This document shows, in pieces, positions 14,156 to 22,634 of a stretch of DNA of 64,000 nt. Each line of letters begins with the position of its first letter. The stretch's first letter is position 1. The translations under genes and the position numbers were made by a program. A model generated the notes under the pieces. The model saw only the letters and a list, made by a program, of their open reading frames with translations, did not search any database and was not told where the DNA came from. The DNA comes from Pseudomonadota bacterium (GTDB lineage Bacteria > Pseudomonadota > Gammaproteobacteria > Steroidobacterales > Woeseiaceae), in contig JADFHE010000001.1 of assembly GCA_022567295.1 (NCBI GenBank), positions 1 to 64,000 of the forward strand, read 5' to 3'.

Positions 14156-14537
14156 GTCTTAACGCCGGGTCTGTAAAATGAACAATCAAACATCTGGTTG
14201 GTAACCAGGAATTTTGTGGTGACGTTCTCGCTCGAATTTCTTAATGAGTCGATTTTGAATTTCTGAATCTCTGGCAATTTTTCGGCCACAAAATTTTTGG
14301 CGTTACTCGTGAACATGAGGCTGATTAGGTATGTAAATGGCGAACTATGCGCCGCCGACTTCTGATTCACCATAGCCGTGAACGAAATGACCAAAAAAGA
14401 GTTAATAGTATTTAAGCTCGATACTTTCATATTGTGTACGTCAATTGTGTCCTTGAATTACATTGGCAGAGACAGTGATGAAATTTGGTCGAATAATATT
14501 TTCAGTTACATAGATCCTTTCGTAGGGGGAAGTTGAG
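14156..14537. other. Non-coding leader before the TonB receptor
   Basis: About 380 nt of AT-richer sequence with no convincing gene. A minus-strand reading frame here has atypical composition and borrows its C-terminal end from repeat copy B, so it is probably not real. The last 20 nt carry a purine-rich ribosome-binding region (AGGGGGAAG) for the receptor. Confidence 0.6.
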
Positions 14538-17057
14538 ATGAGTAGATTAACCTTTGGAACGGTCAGCATAGCCGCAGTGTTTCTGGCAGCAACATTTGGA
14601 ACACCTGGCAGCGTACAGGCCCAGGATTCGGACGCGGCGATTGAAGAAATTATCGTGACGGGTATCGGCTCCCGTAGCAAGCAGCGCTCGAACGTCGACC
14701 TGGCCGTGCCCGTGGACGTGCTCTCGCTAGAGGATATCAATAAGACCGGCCAGATTGACATCGGACAGTCGCTGCACTTTTTGGCGCCGTCTTTTAGCGC
14801 CGTCAAATTCGGCATCAACGACCTCTCGCCGCTCACTGACCCGGCCACCCTGCGCGGGCTGTCGCCGGATCAGACGCTTCTTCTCGTTAATGGCAAGCGG
14901 CGGCATAAGGTGTCGTTCATGAACCTCAACCACGGCCTCGCTAAGGGGCAACTCGGCAACGACATCAACGCCATTCCTGCGGCTGCCATCAAGCAAGTCG
15001 AAATTTTGCGGGACGGTGCTGCGGCGCAGTATGGCTCCGATGCCATCGCCGGCGTAATAAACATGGTACTCAACGACGCCAGCTCGGGCGGCTCTATCCG
15101 GGCCTATACCGGCGTCGCCTACACTGCGCCGGAGTACGATGGTAAGTCGCCCGTTGGCCCGGACGGGCAGGAGATTTACCCCGGCGACTTTGTCACCGAT
15201 GGGGCTACGTACTCCGTCTCCGCCAATTTCGGATTGCCCTGGGGAGACGACGGATTCATTAACACGACCCTTTGGGCGCATCACAACGATGCCTACGATC
15301 GCTCAGGCACCTATACGCACAGCGCGGGCTGGTATCCCGACGATCCGGCCCTGACGCCGGCAGAGAATATCGCCGAAGACGAGCGGTTGCGTATCCTCAA
15401 CGGGATCGACCTGGACCGCGCGATACTCGGGGCGGCTGAGGTCACGAACAGCGGCATTTTCATCAACGCCGGGCGGCCCATGGACGAAGACTGGGACTTC
15501 TACGTCTTTGGCGGTTTCTCCGACAAGGAGGTCATCGGCGGCATTTTCTCACGGGCGGCAGCGCGAACGGACCGGGCCGTCCTGGAGATCTTTCCTAACG
15601 GCTTCAACCCCATAACCCCCGCAGAAATGACCGACTGGCAGATCGTTACGGGCGCACGGGGAGAATTCGGCGAGGGCTGGGGGCTCGATCTCAGCATGGG
15701 CTACAGCGGCAACAAACTCGATTTGTTTAACACCAACACGGTCAACCCCAGCATGGGCGCCGCTTCGCCCACCGAATTCTACACTGGCAGCCTGGAAGTG
15801 ACGCAGACTCTCCTGAATCTGGACGTTACCAAACTCCTTGGCGACGGCAACACAACCCTTGCCGTTGGCACCGAAATCCGCTTCGAAACCTTCGAGCAGA
15901 CGCAGGGGACGGCCGATTCTTGGCGGCCCGGGCCGTTGGCGTTTTTTCCGAACGATCCTAAAAGAGACATCGGCTCCACCGGGCGCGAAGGCTTCTCGGA
16001 CCTTACCCAGGGCAAGTGGGAGCGCAACAATGTCGGTGTCTATGTAGAAGTAGAGAGGGATATCAGCGACGATTTCCTCGTCACGGCGGCGGCGCGGTGG
16101 GAACGCTACTCTGATTTTGGGAGCGACGTCTCGTACAAGCTGGCTAGTCGATACCGGTTCTCAGACAGGTTTTCCCTGCGCGGTTCCGTCAACCGCTCCT
16201 TCCGCGCGATTTCGCTCGCGCAGTATCAATACAGCAACTACGTTAACATCGCCTTCGACAACGCCGGCGACTCGGTCGTGACACCATTCCTGCCGATCAG
16301 GAACCCGCTCGTGCAGTCAGCTTTCGGCATCACCGACCTGGAGCCGGAGACTTCGCTCGACTTCTCCGTCGGGATTACGTCCGAGCTCAGCGACAACCTG
16401 TCGTTTACCGTAGACGCCTACCAGATCGATATCGACGACCGCATCTTGATCTCGGGTGGGATCGGCCTCGCCGCTTTTCCGGAGTTTGCCAATTCCGGCT
16501 ACGACGAGGTCCAAATCTTCTCCAATGCCGTCAACACCAGCACGAAAGGGTTTGATGTGGTGCTCAACTATGTTCAGGAGGTCGGCAATGACGGTCAGCT
16601 GAGCCTGGCGCTGGCGGCCAACTTCAACGATACCGAGGTGGACAGTATCAACGTCCTGCCCGGCCTCACTGAAGGCGACCTCGTCGACGGCAGAGATCTC
16701 GTCTTCATGACCGACGGCGCGCCCAAGCAAAAGGTCATCGTGACGGCCGGCTACCAAGTTGGCAATTTCGACCTGCTGGCGCGCGTAACCAACTTCGGTG
16801 AAGTGAAGGATCCCCGCACAACAAACCTGGCCGGCGACCCGCAGACATTCTCTTCCCAAACCGTTACCGACCTTTCGTTGACAGCCCGTGTCACGGACCA
16901 GTTTTCGGTCACGTTGGGTGTGAATAACGCCTTCGACGTGTACCCCGACATGCTGATTAAACCGCAAGTACGCGGGGAGGTCATCTATTCTCGCCGCACC
17001 AACCAGTTCGGTACCATGGGTCGGTTCGTGAACCTCTCGATGGACTACAACTGGTAA
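14538..17057 (+). CDS. TonB-dependent outer-membrane receptor
   Basis: This 839-residue protein has a signal peptide ending SVQAQ and an early TonB-box-like segment EEIIVTG. The plug domain (about 45-170) includes TLLLVNGKRRHK, VEILRDGAAAQYGSDAIAGVIN. A long 22-strand-type barrel ends in an aromatic strand, NLSMDYNW. Its TonB-box-like segment and plug consensus are those of receptors importing siderophores, cobalamin or organic ligands by proton-motive force. No iron genes lie beside it. The downstream neighbours are tripartite tricarboxylate transporters, so an organic-acid or metal-carboxylate ligand is a reasonable inference but unproven. It is separated from tctC by a terminator, so it is probably its own transcription unit. 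Confidence 0.92.
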   Translation: MSRLTFGTVSIAAVFLAATFGTPGSVQAQDSDAAIEEIIVTGIGSRSKQRSNVDLAVPVDVLSLEDINKTGQIDIGQSLHFLAPSFSAVKFGINDLSPLTDPATLRGLSPDQTLLLVNGKRRHKVSFMNLNHGLAKGQLGNDINAIPAAAIKQVEILRDGAAAQYGSDAIAGVINMVLNDASSGGSIRAYTGVAYTAPEYDGKSPVGPDGQEIYPGDFVTDGATYSVSANFGLPWGDDGFINTTLWAHHNDAYDRSGTYTHSAGWYPDDPALTPAENIAEDERLRILNGIDLDRAILGAAEVTNSGIFINAGRPMDEDWDFYVFGGFSDKEVIGGIFSRAAARTDRAVLEIFPNGFNPITPAEMTDWQIVTGARGEFGEGWGLDLSMGYSGNKLDLFNTNTVNPSMGAASPTEFYTGSLEVTQTLLNLDVTKLLGDGNTTLAVGTEIRFETFEQTQGTADSWRPGPLAFFPNDPKRDIGSTGREGFSDLTQGKWERNNVGVYVEVERDISDDFLVTAAARWERYSDFGSDVSYKLASRYRFSDRFSLRGSVNRSFRAISLAQYQYSNYVNIAFDNAGDSVVTPFLPIRNPLVQSAFGITDLEPETSLDFSVGITSELSDNLSFTVDAYQIDIDDRILISGGIGLAAFPEFANSGYDEVQIFSNAVNTSTKGFDVVLNYVQEVGNDGQLSLALAANFNDTEVDSINVLPGLTEGDLVDGRDLVFMTDGAPKQKVIVTAGYQVGNFDLLARVTNFGEVKDPRTTNLAGDPQTFSSQTVTDLSLTARVTDQFSVTLGVNNAFDVYPDMLIKPQVRGEVIYSRRTNQFGTMGRFVNLSMDYNW

Positions 17058-17094
17058 TTCACCGACGAGGTCATCGAATAAGCGGATGCAGTAG

Positions 17095-17126
17095 AGGCCG
17101 GAGGAAACAGACATTCTCCGGCCTTT
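17095..17126 (+). terminator. Intrinsic terminator after the TonB receptor
   Basis: The 9-bp stem AGGCCGGAG / CTCCGGCCT with a 12-nt loop is followed by a short T-run, 38 nt after the receptor stop. The remaining gap to tctC (about 120 nt) must hold the tctC promoter; I cannot assign it confidently. Confidence 0.75.
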
Positions 17127-17245
17127 TCAATGGCATGCCATGTGAATCAAACATGGTCAGAATGTCCAGAATAAGAAATATGGCCCTTAAAACCAATACT
17201 CTCAGTTTGTTTAGTTTTGATGGTCGAGTTTTATAATTATCCATC

Positions 17246-18244
17246 ATGAGGCTTTCAGAATCTAAGGGTCACCACCGCCGGCAATCAAATCTGATTGCCA
17301 CTTTGCTTTTTCTTGGTATTTTTTTCAGTGCTGGCCAAACTGCGTACGCGGTCGAGCGTCTGCACTTTCTGATTCCGGGTGGCGCTGGTGGCGGCTGGGA
17401 TACAACTGCGCGGGGTGTTGGTGATGCGCTAACACGATCGGGTATTGTGTCGCGTGCATCCTATCAGAACATGTCGGGTGGTGATGGCAGCAAGGCAATT
17501 GCTCACTTGATTGAGTCCGCCGAACGTCAAACTGACACTTTGATGATTAGTTCCACGCCCATTGTTTTAAAGTCTCTCAAGAACATATTTCCCCAGTCCT
17601 ACAAAGATCTGACTCCAGTTGCCGCGGTAATCGCCGACTACGGTGCTTTTGTCGTGAAAACGGATTCTAAATACACGAGTTGGCAGCAGATGATTGACGA
17701 TTTCAGGCTCGATCCGAGAAATGTTCTGGTCGCTGGTGGCTCGGTTTTAGGCGGCATGGATCATGTGGTTGCCGCAATGGCGTTCAAGCAATCAGGCGTT
17801 GACCCTAAATCCATACGCTACATTCCTTACAACGCTGGCGCCAAGGCGATGGTGGGACTGCTTTCCAATGAAACTCAATTACTGTCAACGGGGTTAAGCG
17901 AAGCTCTGGCTTTGGCTGAACAGGGCGAGGTAAGAGTATTGGCCATGACGGCTGCAACTCGTATGGACCACGCCCCTGAGGTACCAACTCTTTCAGAGCA
18001 AGGTGTTGATTTAGTGTTTACGAACTGGCGTGGTTTCTTTGGGGCGCCGGGGCTGTCAGAAAATAAAGTGCGTGAGTTTCAAGAATTACTGCTAAGAATG
18101 TACGACACCAAAGAGTGGGAGGATATTCGTCTCAAACGCGGTTGGACCAATCTCTATATTAGTGGCGACGATTTCATCGAATTTCTAAAAGATCAGGAGA
18201 CAGAGATGGGTTACCTACTGGATGAGCTCGGAATTCGCAGATAG
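17246..18244 (+). CDS. tctC: Tripartite tricarboxylate transporter substrate-binding protein
   Basis: This 332-residue periplasmic protein has a hydrophobic signal peptide ending AYAVE. It continues with the family start LHFLIPGGAGGGWDTTARGVGDAL and the ligand-loop motifs DYGAFVV, GSVLGGMDHVVAAM, YNAGAKAMVGLLS and NWRGFFGAPG. Proteins of the TctC/Bug family capture citrate, tricarballylate or other carboxylates for a TctAB permease. The permease genes tctB and tctA follow within 6 and 3 nt, and a CitA-type sensor kinase comes next. The operon is therefore probably induced by the transported acid. The identity of the acid cannot be read from the sequence. Confidence 0.93.
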   Translation: MRLSESKGHHRRQSNLIATLLFLGIFFSAGQTAYAVERLHFLIPGGAGGGWDTTARGVGDALTRSGIVSRASYQNMSGGDGSKAIAHLIESAERQTDTLMISSTPIVLKSLKNIFPQSYKDLTPVAAVIADYGAFVVKTDSKYTSWQQMIDDFRLDPRNVLVAGGSVLGGMDHVVAAMAFKQSGVDPKSIRYIPYNAGAKAMVGLLSNETQLLSTGLSEALALAEQGEVRVLAMTAATRMDHAPEVPTLSEQGVDLVFTNWRGFFGAPGLSENKVREFQELLLRMYDTKEWEDIRLKRGWTNLYISGDDFIEFLKDQETEMGYLLDELGIRR

Positions 18245-18249
18245 CAGCA

Positions 18250-18738
18250 ATGAATTTCATTAACAATAAAGACAAAGTCGGCAGCAGTATTATCTTGCTG
18301 GTCGCGTTGATTTATCTGAATGCGGCATTCGATATACCGATTATTCAGGTGATGGGTGACGAAGTATTTACGGCGCGAACGCTACCGATCGGTTTGTCGA
18401 TATTAACTATCGTTACCTGCCTGATTCAGATATTTCTTCCTGCCAGTGGCGCGGCGGATGAAACCATATCGAATGCGATCGCCGGCTTTCATTGGAAACC
18501 GTGTTTATTGCTGACCGGACTAATGCTGCTATACAGTCTGTCGTTTAAGATTGTCGGCTTTTCTATCGGTACCTTTCTTTTCCTGTTCATCGGGTTTGCC
18601 ATACTAAAGGAGAAAAGATACTTACTGTCGGCAGCAATCTCGTCAGGGGTAGCTGTATTCATGTGGGTTGTCCTGACCCAGATGTTCGATATCTTTCTTG
18701 ACTCGGGCAGTCTCTATCGTCTGTTGGCAGGAGCGTAG
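18250..18738 (+). CDS. tctB: Tripartite tricarboxylate transporter small permease TctB
   Basis: This 162-residue protein has four hydrophobic helices (about 13-30, 45-62, 77-98, 104-150), the size and topology of the TctB family. It is the small membrane subunit that works with TctA to import the ligand bound by TctC, driven by an ion gradient. It lies 6 nt after tctC and 3 nt before tctA. TctB sequences are poorly conserved, so the call rests chiefly on topology and position. Confidence 0.88.
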   Translation: MNFINNKDKVGSSIILLVALIYLNAAFDIPIIQVMGDEVFTARTLPIGLSILTIVTCLIQIFLPASGAADETISNAIAGFHWKPCLLLTGLMLLYSLSFKIVGFSIGTFLFLFIGFAILKEKRYLLSAAISSGVAVFMWVVLTQMFDIFLDSGSLYRLLAGA

Positions 18739-18740
18739 GC

Positions 18741-20264
18741 ATGCTCGACGGTATTTTGCAGGGCTTAAGCACAGCCTTTTTGCCCGTCAACCTGATGTTG
18801 CTTTTTGTGGGTTGTTTTGCCGGTACTTTTATTGGCATGTTGCCTGGATTGGGACCGGTCTCCGCCATTGCGTTGATGATCCCGATTACATACGGATTTG
18901 ATCCTTCATCAGGATTGATATTAATGGCCGGTGTCTATTATGGCGCTGTGTTCGGCGGCTCCACGTCGGCTATTCTCATCAATGCTCCTGGCGTATCCGG
19001 CGCCGTAGCAACGGCTTTTGATGGCTATCCTATGGCGCAGCGCGGCGAAGCCGGTAAAGCACTGGCTCTGGCAGCCTATTCATCGTTCGCCGGCGGTACG
19101 ATAGGGGCTGTTTTTCTCCTCCTCTTTGTGCCAATCCTGGCGAAACTAAGTCTCAGCTTTCAGTCAGCGGATTACTTTGCACTGATGGTGTTTGGACTTT
19201 CTGCCATTACTGCCTTCTCGGGCAAAGGACAGGTAATCAAGGCTGTGCTAATGGCGCTTTTGGGATTGATGTTGGCGACGGTGGGAGAAGATCCATCGGG
19301 TATTCAACGTTTCACGTTTGGTATTACGGATCTGTACGACGGCATCAGTTTCTTATTACTTTCTATGGCGACGTTTGCTATCGCTGAAGCGCTGATGGTC
19401 GTACTACGGCCCAGTCCGCCCAGTAAGGTGGCTAGTGCCGGTAAGCCCACCTTTCAAACTCTGGGTAGCATGAAGCTAAGTAAAGAAGAAATTAAGGACG
19501 TTGCTCCTGTGGTGGCGCGTTCATCAGTACTTGGCTTTTTCGTCGGTGTCTTGCCTGGTGCCGGTGCAACCATTGCGTCTTTTTTGGCCTACGGTATGGA
19601 AAGAAATCTAGCGTCGGCCAAACAGAAACTGGGATTTGGAAAAGGCAGTTTGAGAGGACTGGCCGCACCAGAAACCGCCAACAATGCAGCTTCCACGGGC
19701 TCGTTTGTCCCTTTGCTGACCTTAGGCATTCCTGGTTCCGCAACGACAGCAATTATGCTGGGTGCACTCCTGTCCTATGGCGTTCAGCCTGGGCCACGAC
19801 TTTATATAGATCATCCTGCTGTATTTTGGTCTGTCATTATTTCTATGTACTTGGGCAATATTATTCTGTTGATATTGAATCTTCCGTTAATTCCCTACAT
19901 TTCCAAATTACTCGCTGTTCCCAGGCAGTTCTTGACGCCGATTATTCTGTTCTTGTCACTCATTGGTGTTTACCTGGTGTCATTCAATACGGTTGATCTG
20001 TTCATGATGGTCGTTATTGGAGCGATCGCTGTCGTATTTCGAGTGCTGAATTTTCCATTGGCGCCCCTGTTACTGGGTTTTATTCTCGGTGGCATGATGG
20101 AGGAGAACCTGCGGCGAGCCCTGTTGATTTCGGACGGATCCCTCGAGTTTTTATGGCAAAGGCCCATAACTGCGACAATAATCATTATTACCGTTGCGAC
20201 TGTGCTGATTCCGATCGTGTCCTCCCTGAGAAAAACGAAAGGCAGTCGTGCATTAGATACCTAA
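18741..20264 (+). CDS. tctA: Tripartite tricarboxylate transporter large permease TctA
   Basis: This 507-residue membrane protein has about eleven or twelve helices. It carries the TctA signatures GTFIGMLPGLGPVSAIALMIP near the start, FGGSTSAILINAPG, and GVLPGAGATIASFLAYG with APETANNAASTGSFVPLLTLG in the repeat half. The two halves show the internal duplication characteristic of the family. It is the transport channel of the first TTT system. A second, diverged TctA is encoded about 6 kb downstream, so the region contains two complete but non-identical transporters. Confidence 0.96.
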   Translation: MLDGILQGLSTAFLPVNLMLLFVGCFAGTFIGMLPGLGPVSAIALMIPITYGFDPSSGLILMAGVYYGAVFGGSTSAILINAPGVSGAVATAFDGYPMAQRGEAGKALALAAYSSFAGGTIGAVFLLLFVPILAKLSLSFQSADYFALMVFGLSAITAFSGKGQVIKAVLMALLGLMLATVGEDPSGIQRFTFGITDLYDGISFLLLSMATFAIAEALMVVLRPSPPSKVASAGKPTFQTLGSMKLSKEEIKDVAPVVARSSVLGFFVGVLPGAGATIASFLAYGMERNLASAKQKLGFGKGSLRGLAAPETANNAASTGSFVPLLTLGIPGSATTAIMLGALLSYGVQPGPRLYIDHPAVFWSVIISMYLGNIILLILNLPLIPYISKLLAVPRQFLTPIILFLSLIGVYLVSFNTVDLFMMVVIGAIAVVFRVLNFPLAPLLLGFILGGMMEENLRRALLISDGSLEFLWQRPITATIIIITVATVLIPIVSSLRKTKGSRALDT

Positions 20265-20316
20265 AATTGAGATGATCACAGAATAACGGCTTGTTTGATC
20301 TGAAAACGGTTAAGAC

Positions 20317-21927
20317 ATGAAATTACTACGCCAGTTTTCCTTGCAGTCAAAGATGATTATCTTCATCGTCGCCCTGGTGCTGTTTCAAACAGGCATCATG
20401 GGCTTCGTGTCGACAAACCTGGTCAACACCATACTTGAAGATCAGTCAGGTAAGCGGGTGCTGGATGTTTCACAAACGATTGCGACCATGCCGGAGGTCG
20501 CCAGGCTACTGGGAGAACAGGATCCCGACGGCAAGCTTCAAGTGTTGGCTGAAGCGATACGCGTAAAAACGGGAGCCCAGTTCGTTGTGATTGGGGACCG
20601 TCAAGGAAGGCGTTATTCCCACCCCGACCCCGAAAAAATCGGCAAAACTATGGTTGGTGGAGACAATGACCTAGCCCTGGAGAATGGTAAGGCCTATATC
20701 TCAAAAGCGGTAGGAACCATGGGTTTATCGTTGCGCGGTAAAGTACCCATATTCGATGCAAACAAAAATATCATCGGAATAGTTTCTGTTGGTTATCTGG
20801 AAGAGAGCATTCACCAGATGATCGTTAGCCGGCGCGCCGTCATTATTACATCCAACGTCATATTGGTGATATTTGGTGTCCTGATTGCAGTGCTACTGGC
20901 CCGCAGTTTCAAGCGTGCCATCTTCGGGCTGGAGCCCCATCAAATTGGCCGCATGTTCCAGGAGAGAAGCGCGATTTTGGGTTCTATTCGTGAAGGTATC
21001 GTTGCGATCAATAAGGATGGTGATATCACCATGATTAACCAGGCTGCGAGAAAGACGCTGGGGCTGAATGCTGATGAGGATTACTTACATCGGCCTATCG
21101 AAAAGGTCGTGCCCGAAACCGGCATTTTGGATGTCTTGCGCACCGGCAAGAGTCAACTGGATCTTGAACACAGAGTCGGCGGCAAGGAGATAATCGTTAA
21201 CCGAATTCCCATTTGGGTTGACAACACAGTGATGGGAGTCGTTTCCAGTTTTCGGGAAAAAGACGAGATTGACTCGCTTGCTAAAGAACTCTCCCAGGTG
21301 CAGGAGTATTCCGACATGCTCCGCCACCAGACGCATGAGTATTCGAACAAACTTCATACTATTTCCGGCCTGATACAGCTAGAGGCCTACGAAAAGGCGA
21401 TTGAGTTAATTGGCAGCGAAACATCGGGATACCAGGATCTACTTCAGTTCTTGGTTTCCGCCGTCCCGGACCCCCTCGTTGCAGGCTGTATTCTGGGGAA
21501 GTACAGCCGTGCCAAGGAACTGAATATCCAGCTGAATGTGGACCGGGACAGCAATTTTGCAGACGTTCCCGATTGGATCAATAAGGAGAAGCTGGTCACT
21601 GTGTTGGGCAACCTGTTGGATAACGCCTATCAGGCGGTAACGCCCTTATCGGAAGATAAACGGGTGGTAAATCTTTCATTAACAGACTTGGGAAACGACT
21701 TGATTTTCGAAGTGGAAGATTCTGGCAATGGAATAGAGGAAGGCCTCGCTGAGCATATATTCGAAAAAGGTGTCTCAAGCAGTGACGAAAAGGGCAAGGG
21801 ATTTGGTTTGTATCTGGTTAAAGATCTGTTGTCCTACGTTAATGGACATATCACTGTAAGCAAGTCCGGCCTGGGCGGTGTGATGTTTACCGTTTATATC
21901 TCAAAAAGGCAGGAAGTCTATGGATAA
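20317..21927 (+). CDS. CitA/DcuS-family sensor histidine kinase
   Basis: This 536-residue protein has a TM helix at about 13-33 and a periplasmic PAS-like (PASp) ligand domain with YSHPDPEKIGK and LRGKVPIFDANKNIIGIVSVGYL. A second TM (about 173-193), a cytoplasmic PAS domain (about 220-320) and the kinase core follow. The likely phosphorylated residue is His340 in THEYSNKLHTISGL; ATP-binding boxes are NLLDNAYQAV and KGFGLYLVKDLL. The family senses citrate or C4-dicarboxylates outside the cell and controls their uptake. It overlaps the response regulator by 8 nt and sits between two TTT operons, so it probably controls one or both. Confidence 0.93.
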   Translation: MKLLRQFSLQSKMIIFIVALVLFQTGIMGFVSTNLVNTILEDQSGKRVLDVSQTIATMPEVARLLGEQDPDGKLQVLAEAIRVKTGAQFVVIGDRQGRRYSHPDPEKIGKTMVGGDNDLALENGKAYISKAVGTMGLSLRGKVPIFDANKNIIGIVSVGYLEESIHQMIVSRRAVIITSNVILVIFGVLIAVLLARSFKRAIFGLEPHQIGRMFQERSAILGSIREGIVAINKDGDITMINQAARKTLGLNADEDYLHRPIEKVVPETGILDVLRTGKSQLDLEHRVGGKEIIVNRIPIWVDNTVMGVVSSFREKDEIDSLAKELSQVQEYSDMLRHQTHEYSNKLHTISGLIQLEAYEKAIELIGSETSGYQDLLQFLVSAVPDPLVAGCILGKYSRAKELNIQLNVDRDSNFADVPDWINKEKLVTVLGNLLDNAYQAVTPLSEDKRVVNLSLTDLGNDLIFEVEDSGNGIEEGLAEHIFEKGVSSSDEKGKGFGLYLVKDLLSYVNGHITVSKSGLGGVMFTVYISKRQEVYG

Positions 21928-22615
21928 TTTGAGTGTCGTAATTGCCGAAGATGATCCGAAAATATCTGAGATACAAAGCCGTTTTATCGAGAAAATCGAA
22001 GGATTCGACGTTGTCGGTATTGGTAATACGATCGAGGAGTCGGAACAGATAATTGATGTATTTCAGCCGGACCTGGTGCTATTGGATTATTACTTTCCTG
22101 ATGGCAACGGCGTCGATCTACTGTGGAAAATCAGGCGTTTGTACAAGAATACCGATGTTATTTTTATAACCGCAGCGAAAGAAGTCGGAGTTTTACAGGA
22201 TGCCATTCGTGGCGGTGCGTTTGATTACATTCTAAAGCCCATGACGTTCAGTCGTTTTCAATCGACTTTAGGCAAGTTTCTCGATCACAGAAATAAGATT
22301 GGAGAAATGACCAGGCTTGATCAAACCGGTGTAGATCAGATCATTCATCCGGCTGAGGCTACCGTCCAGACGGACGTCAGAATGCCCAAGAGCATCGATC
22401 CATTGACCCTGGAGAAAGTAGAGGACGAAGTTAACAAGTTAAATGACGATGGAGTTAATGCGGAAGCGATGGGCTTACAGCTTGGTATTAGCCGGACAAC
22501 GGCACGCCGTTATCTTGAGTTCCTGGTGTCAAAGGGCATCGTCAAGCCAAGTTTGGTGTACGGGTCAGTAGGGCGTCCGGAACGCCTGTATTTTCAAGCC
22601 AACAGTAAAACGTAG
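21920..22615 (+). CDS. CitB/DcuR-family response regulator
   Basis: This 231-residue protein has a receiver domain with the acidic pocket EDD at 10-12, the phosphorylatable Asp56 (LVLLDYYFPDG), and the Lys in YILKPMTF. The C-terminal half (about 135-228) contains a helix-turn-helix, AEAMGLQLGISRTTARRYLEFL, typical of the CitB/DpiA output domain. It is translationally coupled to the kinase. It is expected to activate the flanking transporter genes when the sensor detects the cognate carboxylate. The second TTT operon starts 20 nt downstream on the same strand and may be in the same transcript. Confidence 0.93.
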   Translation: MDNLSVVIAEDDPKISEIQSRFIEKIEGFDVVGIGNTIEESEQIIDVFQPDLVLLDYYFPDGNGVDLLWKIRRLYKNTDVIFITAAKEVGVLQDAIRGGAFDYILKPMTFSRFQSTLGKFLDHRNKIGEMTRLDQTGVDQIIHPAEATVQTDVRMPKSIDPLTLEKVEDEVNKLNDDGVNAEAMGLQLGISRTTARRYLEFLVSKGIVKPSLVYGSVGRPERLYFQANSKT

Positions 22616-22634
22616 TTACGCCTGAGCCTGGCCG

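Noticed and set aside
14071-14430. Minus-strand frame sharing its C-terminus with the frame near 5.1 kb
   Set aside because: The shared ending comes from the DNA repeat, the remainder is unrelated, and there is no recognisable domain or good ribosome site.
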